Positions 16,156-23,300 of a DNA stretch of 41,025 bases are shown here, in pieces. Source of the DNA: Candidatus Zhuqueibacterota bacterium (GTDB lineage Bacteria > Zhuqueibacterota > Zhuqueibacteria > Residuimicrobiales > Krinioviventaceae); the NCBI GenBank assembly GCA_016929295.1, contig JAFGJB010000239.1:1-41025 (forward strand), written 5' to 3'. A program made the translations under genes and the position numbers. Within the stretch, counting starts at the first letter, position 1; every line of letters begins with the position of its first letter. Under the pieces are notes generated by a model. The model was not told the DNA's origin. It made no database searches and was given only the letters and a program-made list of their open reading frames with translations.

Positions 16156-17244
16156 TTATACTATATTTTTTACCATAAAATTTAATCTTTGCTGTTCTTT
16201 TGCATAAATATCAATTTTATCAACCTTGCTCCTTGGGACTTTTTTGCCTTTCCATTTCTGAACAAATTGTTCTATCAAGCTGATGCTATTGACTACATTG
16301 TTTTCCGAATTTTCCAGCTCGAGTATAAATGGTGCGCCATCCATGAAATCGGTATCACGGTAGCCAATGATAATTGGGAGCCCATAAGCCAGGTATTCCC
16401 TCACTTTCAATGTGCACGCCTCATTCATTTCTTTACGATGTAGTGCGAGTGAGCCGATGCCGATATCTGCTTTGCACATGATATGCGAATAATCATCTTT
16501 CTTTAGGAATCCTGTAAAGCTAACATTTGGCAGGATTTTTTCATGTGATTTTTCTGTGCCAATGATGTAAAATAGCCAATCTTTAAATATTTCTGCCATC
16601 TGCAATATTTTATCCACTCCATGCCAGTTTTGTCCTTCGGATCCGATGAATAGCAAAATTGGTTCTTTATGAACGAATTCATGCGTAACCATGGGATAAC
16701 TCTTCAAAGATATTCCATTTGCTAGAACGAGTCTGGGGGCCTTCAATTGAACAAAATTGGGGTGGCCAGATAGCTCATGCGTGACAAAAATTAATCCTGC
16801 TGCATGATTAAAAATCAACTTCCGCGTCTGCTTCAGGATGACATATTTGAACCACGACCGTTTTCTTATCTCAATAAGATCATTTCCGTTTATCTCGACA
16901 AAAATCTTTATTCTCCTAGATAGCTTTAGGAAACCAGGCAAAAAATGTTGGTATCTAAAATATACAAACGACGGATTGAGATCAATGATCCTTTTTATCA
17001 TGTTACGAAAACTCGCCAACTTTTCGCCAAAGTTTGCAAATGAAAATCTGTGTACCTTGATGTCAGTTCCTAATTTTTGTGATAGATCCCTTGCAAGGCC
17101 TGGATTTTTTGTGAGAAGAAATATATGCACGTCGATTTGCTGTGATTTCCAGGTGAGAATTATGCTGATCACTTTTTTAATGACACCGCTTTCAACAGAG
17201 TCGTTCCAATACAATATGTAGGCAATATTTTTTATTCGTTCCAT
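16156..17244 (-). CDS. Glycosyltransferase family 4-like (minus strand)
   Basis: A 362-residue GT-B protein. The N-terminal domain starts MERIKNIAYILYWND with FVYFRYQHFLPGFL and IFVEINGNDL near residues 90-125; the C-terminal domain has ILLFIGSEGQNWHGVDKIL, FYIIGTE and an EX7E motif EACTLKVRE followed by YLAYGLPIIIGY. It is therefore a GT4-type enzyme, donor unknown. It starts 13 bases after the stop of the minus-strand flippase, forming a two-gene unit. The coding DNA is visibly richer in A+T, with many Ile, Lys, Phe and Asn codons ending in A or T, than the WecA, C25 or Wzi genes, which suggests separate acquisition. Confidence 0.8.
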   Translation of the reverse strand: MERIKNIAYILYWNDSVESGVIKKVISIILTWKSQQIDVHIFLLTKNPGLARDLSQKLGTDIKVHRFSFANFGEKLASFRNMIKRIIDLNPSFVYFRYQHFLPGFLKLSRRIKIFVEINGNDLIEIRKRSWFKYVILKQTRKLIFNHAAGLIFVTHELSGHPNFVQLKAPRLVLANGISLKSYPMVTHEFVHKEPILLFIGSEGQNWHGVDKILQMAEIFKDWLFYIIGTEKSHEKILPNVSFTGFLKKDDYSHIMCKADIGIGSLALHRKEMNEACTLKVREYLAYGLPIIIGYRDTDFMDGAPFILELENSENNVVNSISLIEQFVQKWKGKKVPRSKVDKIDIYAKEQQRLNFMVKNIV

Positions 17245-17257
17245 GACACAGTGAAGC

Positions 17258-18544
17258 TTAGCTCTTATTGAGAAAGTAAATATTTGTTAAATATAGCAAT
17301 ATGTACATCAAGGACAACGAAACAGCGAAAATTTTTATTGTCGCAAAAAAAGAGATACCTAATGACGCTGGAATTATTAACGAACCGAGCATTATTAAAA
17401 GCCGCAAGACATCCCATGCGAGCTGAATTTCTTGTCTATTCAGTAAGGTTAAATTGGTTGAGAGCGGAACAGCAATAAATTGGAAGAAAAATAAAGCAGT
17501 TAAATTTTTCACCACGAGACCAGAGGAATACCAGGAATGGCCAAAAAGTAGGGGAAAAATCATCTCGGCGGTGAGAAAAAGGGCTGCGAAAATTGCAAGA
17601 CTTGTGACCAACAAATATCTTGCAGCTTTCGTGAACAGGATTTTCACTTGCGCGGGATTTTCCGCGTATATTTTCGCCGTACTCAGATATACTTGTGAGA
17701 CAGCTTGCCCTAATATTGTAACCGGCATACCGACAACCATGATGGCCAGAGAATAGTAGCCAAGTTTTTCTGCTCCGAAAAATTTTGCGATGATGAAAAA
17801 TGGCAAATAATTGCCCAAATTATTTGCTAATGCAGCCCAACTCGAAAAGAGAGGGAATTTTCGATATTTCTTCATTGTGCAAATGAGGCTTTTTGCTTCG
17901 ATTTTTTGAGTTATACCGTCATTCTTGAAAAAGCTGAATATCAAAATAAACGCACCTGCTATCTGCTTTGCCAATGCCCCGACGAGCAATCCAATTGATT
18001 GAAAATGAAGTATGCCGAGCATGACTTGGATAACGCCGCCACTCGCACTTTGCAGAATTCGGCTATTGGATACGATGCCGAACCGCTTTTTACGTATACA
18101 CCAATATAAGAGAGCATTGAATACACCTGAAAATAGCAAACCCACAACAACAAATAGTGCGTAACTGGATATGGAAGAAAGGCCTATTTTGTCAAGCCCT
18201 TTCGGTGCGGACCATAATACCATTCCAACTACAAAAACTGAGACAAAGACCATCAGGATGGAGATTATAAGCAGATTTAAAGCACGATTTTCTGTATCGG
18301 CCATGGGGATTGCCAATTCATATCTGAACGCCGAAACCAGGGTTAAAATTATAATCAAGGAATTTAATAAACTTAATAATCCAATATCAGCGGGTGCATA
18401 CAGCCGGGTCAGAAGAGGTGCAATGAGACTATTTATCAGTTGGGATATCAATGTGCCGCTTGCTAAAACACGCACACTTTTTGCGAATTGACTCTTACGA
18501 AAATATGAAAAAAGTCTCGGGATTGCTTTTAGATTTGCGGTCAA
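17258..18544 (-). CDS. Second polysaccharide flippase (Wzx/MOP superfamily)
   Basis: A 428-residue hydrophobic protein with about 12 membrane spans and the opening VRVLASGTLISQLINSLIAPLLTRLYAPADIGLLSLLNSL, a clear mark of the MOP-type O-antigen/teichuronic acid exporters (RfbX, TuaB-like): L-T-R-x-Y-x-P-x-(D/E)-x-G. It presumably flips a lipid-linked glycan across the inner membrane. It is shorter than the plus-strand flippase and not obviously a recent duplicate of it. Its strand, its AT-rich codon use and its pairing with one glycosyltransferase set it apart from the main locus. It is read away from WecA, with a 384-base divergent spacer between them. Confidence 0.88.
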   Translation of the reverse strand: MTANLKAIPRLFSYFRKSQFAKSVRVLASGTLISQLINSLIAPLLTRLYAPADIGLLSLLNSLIIILTLVSAFRYELAIPMADTENRALNLLIISILMVFVSVFVVGMVLWSAPKGLDKIGLSSISSYALFVVVGLLFSGVFNALLYWCIRKKRFGIVSNSRILQSASGGVIQVMLGILHFQSIGLLVGALAKQIAGAFILIFSFFKNDGITQKIEAKSLICTMKKYRKFPLFSSWAALANNLGNYLPFFIIAKFFGAEKLGYYSLAIMVVGMPVTILGQAVSQVYLSTAKIYAENPAQVKILFTKAARYLLVTSLAIFAALFLTAEMIFPLLFGHSWYSSGLVVKNLTALFFFQFIAVPLSTNLTLLNRQEIQLAWDVLRLLIMLGSLIIPASLGISFFATIKIFAVSLSLMYILLYLTNIYFLNKS

Positions 18545-18928
18545 ATGAACTCCGGACTGCTATTTGCCCTCTTTGTTCATTTTAAAATAGCAATCTTTGT
18601 TCCCTATGCCAAGAAAATTTTGCCTTTCCAGCAAACTCATAAAAAGCTGTATAATATGAAAAAATATAACTATATTTCCTCTCAAGAAAACGCCCACACG
18701 GGGACGATCCAGTGGCATCTGATTGTTTTCCAATAGGTTGAGTCTCGTATCATCTCATGCAATCTGTTCCTTTGTGAGACTTTATATCCGCGTCGTACAT
18801 ATTTTCACGGCGCAGCGCGCGCGCGACAGGGCGATTTGAGAGTTGGTATAATATTTGTACATCTATCCAAAATTAAACGGAACTGGCAAGAGGAATAGCA
18901 CCATAACGCTCAACAGGTAAAACGGCGA
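18545..18928. other. Divergent intergenic region between flippase and WecA
   Basis: The 384 bases between two divergently read genes hold no convincing gene; a 63-codon plus-strand frame at its start has no recognisable features. AT-rich at the flippase side, it should carry promoters for both directions. The best plus-strand promoter candidate is listed separately. A GC-rich run of alternating CG dinucleotides lies at about 18812-18824. Confidence 0.5.
18823..18852 (+). promoter_or_regulatory. Candidate sigma70-type promoter for the WecA gene
   Basis: TATAAT at 18847-18852 is a perfect -10 hexamer. GCGACA at 18823-18828, 18 bases upstream, matches four of six -35 positions. It lies about 75 bases ahead of the WecA start. 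Confidence 0.4.
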
Positions 18929-19903
18929 ATGATCAACTATTTCCTATACTTTTTCATCCCTCTATTGATATCCCTACTGGCGACGCCGCTGTTCAAACGC
19001 TTTGCCATCAACCATCACGTCGTCGCGCGGCAGAACCATCGCACCGTGCACGCGGGGCAAATCCCGAAACTGGGCGGTGGCGCTATCTTTCTGGCGTTCA
19101 TCGCCGGCGTGCTGCTTTTTCTTTTCACCAAACCGGAGCTCGCTTTAGCGCACGGCAAAATGGTCGGCGCCCTCGTCCTTGGCGCGACCATCCTGTTCGT
19201 CCTCGGCGCCCTGGACGACAAGGCGGACCTCAACTGTAATCTCAAGCTGGTCACCGAGATCATCGTCGCTTCCCTGGCCGCTCTGGCCGGCTGGCGCATC
19301 GACGCCCTGCTGCTGCCGGCAGCGCAGGAGCTGTCTCTCGGCCTGCTGTCCTATCCGGTCTCGGTCCTGTGGATAGTCGGCGTCGCCAATTCGTTCAACA
19401 TGATCGACGGCCTCGATGGCCTGGCCGCCGGCGTGGCCACAACCGTTCTGCTCTCTTCGCTGGCGATCTCCGCGCTGTTCGGCAACGTGCTCTTGCCCAT
19501 CCTGTCGATCATCCTGGCGGGCGCAGTCCTCGGCTTTTTGCGCTACAACGTCAATCCGGCCTCCATCTTTATGGGAGATTCGGGCAGTCTGCCGCTGGGA
19601 TTTGTCCTGGCCTGCCTGACCCTGAACGCCGCCACCTATGACGCCGGCAAAGCCGTGTTCCTCATCCCGCTGCTGCTGCTGGGTCTGCCGCTGACCGACA
19701 CCTCACTCGCTATCCTGCGCCGCGTGCGCAAAGGCATTCATCCCTTCCACGCTGACCGCGAACATGTGCATCACCGACTGGTGGCGCTCGGCCTGTCGCA
19801 GTCCGGCGCCGCGCTGGCGCTCGTCGGCCTCACCGCCATCCTCGGCATCATGGCCTACCTCGTCGCCCACGGCATCCAAATGGATATGAAATTGCTAAAT
19901 TAG
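18929..19903 (+). CDS. wecA: WecA-type undecaprenyl-phosphate sugar-1-phosphate transferase
   Basis: A 324-residue polytopic protein of the MraY/WecA family, which joins a HexNAc-1-phosphate from a UDP-sugar to undecaprenyl phosphate and so starts glycan assembly on the cytoplasmic face. The family motifs are present in order: HxGQIPKLGG (HAGQIPKLGGGAIF), GALDDKADL with Asp96/Asp97 for Mg2+ binding, NSFNMIDGLDGLAAG with Asp160, IFMGDSGSLPLG, and the C-terminal HADREHVHHRL with His279, His281 and His282. The HxxHHR form is typical of WecA/TagO/WbpL rather than MraY. About 10-11 spans are visible and the length is normal. DNA here is GC-rich, unlike the preceding minus-strand pair. It is the only initiating transferase in the window and probably serves the upstream polysaccharide genes. 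Confidence 0.93.
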   Translation: MINYFLYFFIPLLISLLATPLFKRFAINHHVVARQNHRTVHAGQIPKLGGGAIFLAFIAGVLLFLFTKPELALAHGKMVGALVLGATILFVLGALDDKADLNCNLKLVTEIIVASLAALAGWRIDALLLPAAQELSLGLLSYPVSVLWIVGVANSFNMIDGLDGLAAGVATTVLLSSLAISALFGNVLLPILSIILAGAVLGFLRYNVNPASIFMGDSGSLPLGFVLACLTLNAATYDAGKAVFLIPLLLLGLPLTDTSLAILRRVRKGIHPFHADREHVHHRLVALGLSQSGAALALVGLTAILGIMAYLVAHGIQMDMKLLN

Positions 19904-20030
19904 TTTGGAACTTGTGCGCCAGGTTGCTATTTTAACTTGCATGTAGAACGTTTTTCGACCATTCGCATTGGATAAATAATATGACCGCCGAGCGCTTGGC
20001 GCGGCCTTTGGCCGCAACCAAAAAAAGAGA

Positions 20031-20125
20031 ACACGAATTCTCACGAATGATACACGAATGACCACGAATTTCAAAATCAATCATTTTGAATTCGTGAAAA
20101 TTCGTCGAAAATTTGTGGAAATTCC
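20031..20125. repeat. Inverted pair of CACGAAT short-period arrays
   Basis: CACGAAT occurs at 20032, 20042, 20053 and 20063 (10-11 base period). It is followed by the same motif in the opposite orientation (ATTCGTG/ATTCGTCG/ATTTGTGG, about 20088-20118), so the two halves can fold into an imperfect hairpin. The central part ACGAATTTCAAAAT...ATTTTGAATTCGT is an almost perfect inverted repeat. No gene is visible in the 409-base interval between WecA and the C25 peptidase. Confidence 0.75.
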
Positions 20126-20189
20126 TGTTTAGTATTTTTTTGACTCTAGACTTTGCCAAAAAAACACAATGTTGTAGATTTGTAATACA

Positions 20190-20256
20190 GAGAATCCGCA
20201 AAGAAAAACCGCATGCTCATTTTTTTCTCGGCGGTTCTCGGTGAGCTCTGCGGTTT
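20190..20256. repeat. Inverted pair of CTCTGCGG-type short-period arrays
   Basis: GAGAATCCGCAAAGAAAAACCGC (20190-20212) is followed by CTCGGCGGTTCTCGGTGAG and CTCTGCGGTTT (20227-20256), the same type of unit in the opposite orientation. The element ends about 57 bases before the C25 peptidase start and would lie in its leader RNA. Confidence 0.55.
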
Positions 20257-20312
20257 CAATCTGCTGGGCGATATGGCGAGTCACCTGATCGGGAGAATCT
20301 GGTTTATCCTCT

Positions 20313-23300
20313 ATGAAAAAGCTCTTCTGCCTGTGGGCAGTTTTTTATTTCTCAACCATCCTCTCCGCCGCAAGCCCTTATTTTCAGATCCTCGAAAAAT
20401 CGGAAAATCGGCTGGTTGTGGAATGGAGCGGACCCGAGCTGGGGTGGCGTACGGTTCAAGTCGGTGCGCGAACCTGTGAACTGCCACAGCTCGGTTCCCT
20501 GCCCCTGACGAGCACTCCCGGCTTTCCGCAGCTGCCGCTCGATGCCATCACCTTCGAGAATGGCGGCCAGACTCTTGCGGTGACGGTCCTCGATTCGGTG
20601 TATGAGCATTTGTCAGCCGGACGCATCTGCCCGGCGGCGACAATGCTCATCGATGCTGAAAAAACTGCCACGCATTACCGTGAAGACGCGCTCTTCGAAC
20701 AGGACCGATTCTATCCTTCACGTTTTCTTGTTTCCGACCAGGCGCTGTTTCGCGGGCGGCCGTTCGTCAGACTGCAGGTCAATCCAATCAAATACAATCC
20801 GGTGAGCGGCGAGATTCGCCTGCTGCGCTATCTCAAAATCGAGGTGACGACCGCCGGACGATCGTTCAAGTCCTTTTTCAGCTCGCCTCTTGACAGAGAG
20901 CTCGACAAACAGATCCTGCGGTTGGGACGCAGCGAGGTCATGACGGATCTGCGTAAGCCGATCAGCAGCGAGTCGCCGCCGCGCGTTAAAATCTCTCTGG
21001 TCGATGAGGGCGTCTATAAAGTGACAGCCGCAGCGCTCGATGCGCTGGGCGTCAGCCTCGGGGAAATCGTGCCGCAGCACATCAAGGTTTTTCAACAAGA
21101 TCAGCAGATCGCCTGCCAGGTCACCGGCGCCGAGGATGGCGTCTTTAACAGCGGCGACGAGGTTCGCTTTTTTGCCTGGCGGCTGGCCGGCGAAAACGAC
21201 TATTACTTTGCCCACACCGACACCAACGTATACTGGCTGCAATGGGATGCCGGCGCTGGTCTGCGCTATCGGTCGGTCGAGAGCGACGAGCCCGGCGAAT
21301 TTCGCTATTCCTTGCCGGCTGTGCGCCATTTTGAGCAGGACCGCGAATATTATCAGGGCGATTCGAACAGCGATATTCAGAACAGCCACGTCGTGCCCGG
21401 TGAAGGCTGGGTGTGGGATAAAGCCATCGATCCGGGTGAAAAATTTCGCACCACCTTTGATCTGCCCGGCTATGTGGTGTCGCAGGAGACGGCGACATTC
21501 ACCATGCGTCTTCGCGGCCAGACCCTCGATGCGCAACCCGATGCGCATCATCTGCGCCTCTTCATCAATGGCAGCTTGCAGCTCGAGACGTTTTTTGATG
21601 ATCGACAAGAGCTAAAGCCGACGCTGAATATTGACGGCGCCATTTTACGAGAATCAGCGAACGTCCTCGAGATTGAATCCGTTTCGCAGGGCGATCGCCT
21701 GTCGCGGTTTTATTTTGACTGGTTCAGGGTGAATTATGAGAAGAACCTGACGGCTGCCTCGGGATACGCCTTTGCCGGCTCTGCCGGCGCTGTTGACGGT
21801 GGTCTGTGGGTGAACGGCTTTTCGTCACCGGATGTGTCGATATGGGATATCCGCAATTCCCTGTCCATACAGCCGCACAGCAGCGGCACCAGCTGGGTTG
21901 CTGATTGCATCGTGCAGTCAGCCGGATTGACGGCCGGTAATTTTTCGCGATTTTATGTCAACAATAGATCTGTCTATGAGGGGACGCGCGGCCTGTCCGT
22001 CGTCGTCCTGCACCCTGCGGATGGCCGGGTGTTGTTGAGAAAGAGCTTTGACACCTACGGCTCGCCCGCACACTCTGACAGCCTGGTGACAGTGCTCGAA
22101 GGCCTGGCGGATGACACTATCATCATGGCCGGCATTCGCGATGATGGCGCCAACAATCTGACGCCGGCAGCGCGCGCGGCGTTGGGTCGTTTTGGCAGCA
22201 AGACCGTTGCGGCGTTGCAGTATCGCGATTCATGGGCGTTCATCGGCCGCAAGGGCGCTGTCGAACCGCTGGCGGAGGAGCATAAATCAGCCGTCGAAGG
22301 GAGCGCCGAGGCAGAGACGCTGCTGACATTTGCGAGCGGCGATTCGACGATTAATGTGCAATTCGCGCCGTCGACGGACGGCGAATTCGTCCTGTACGAG
22401 TCAGCGGCTTTAAAATCACCGGCGAAAATGCAATGGCGACAGCACAATCCGCTCGCGGCGATCACGGCGGCGGACTATGTCATCTTGTCGCATGAAAAGT
22501 TCCTCGAGCAGGCGCAGCGTCTGGCTGATTATCGCCGCAGCTTTAATAATTACACCACGGCCGTCATCACTGTTGAGGACATCTATGACTATGCGAACCA
22601 CGGCATCGCCGATCCCGCTGCTGTGCAGCAATTCCTGAAAAATGCCTATCTGAACTGGCGTCCCGCGCCATCCTATGTGCTGCTCTTTGGCGACGCCAGC
22701 TGGGATGAGAAGGGAAAACTGTCGAGCGAGTTTTCAAACTATGTGCCGTCGCTGGGAAATCCGGTCAGTGACGCCCTGCTCGTCTGTTTTGATGGCGACG
22801 ATGATTTTCTCCCCGATCTCAGCATCGGCAGAATCCCGGTGAAAACTCGCGCCGAAGCGCAGGCCGCAGTTGACAAGATCATCGAATACGAGAATATGCC
22901 GTCCGCTCGCTGGAAAAAAAGATTTCTCTTCATCAGCGGCGGCCTGGACGAGACCGAGCAGAGGCTGTTTCGTCAGCAATCGATGAAACTGGCCGACGAT
23001 TTTATCAGGACAACCCCGACTTTTGGCGACGCCATCTTTATCAGCAAAGGTACGAATGAGGCGGCAGCCGATGAGCGCTCTCTCATCCTAGACGCCATCA
23101 ATACCGGCACGCTGTGGACGAATTTCATCGGCCATGCGGCCAGCCGGACGTGGGAATTGATGTTCAATAATCCTGATATCGAGGAGCTCGCCAACAAAGG
23201 CCGCTATCCGTTCATTTCCAGCATGACTTGTCATACCGGTCGTTTTGGCGAGCCGACGCAGGACAGTTTTGGCGAAGCGTTTCTGCTGGCGCCGCAAAAG

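Noticed and set aside
18545-18736. A 63-codon plus-strand frame in the flippase-WecA spacer
   Set aside because: No recognisable motif or convincing ribosome binding site; the AT-rich composition fits a divergent promoter region.
20213-20479. An 88-codon frame starting upstream of the C25 peptidase
   Set aside because: It begins within a short-period repeat and overlaps the C25 signal-peptide region in another frame; no protein features.
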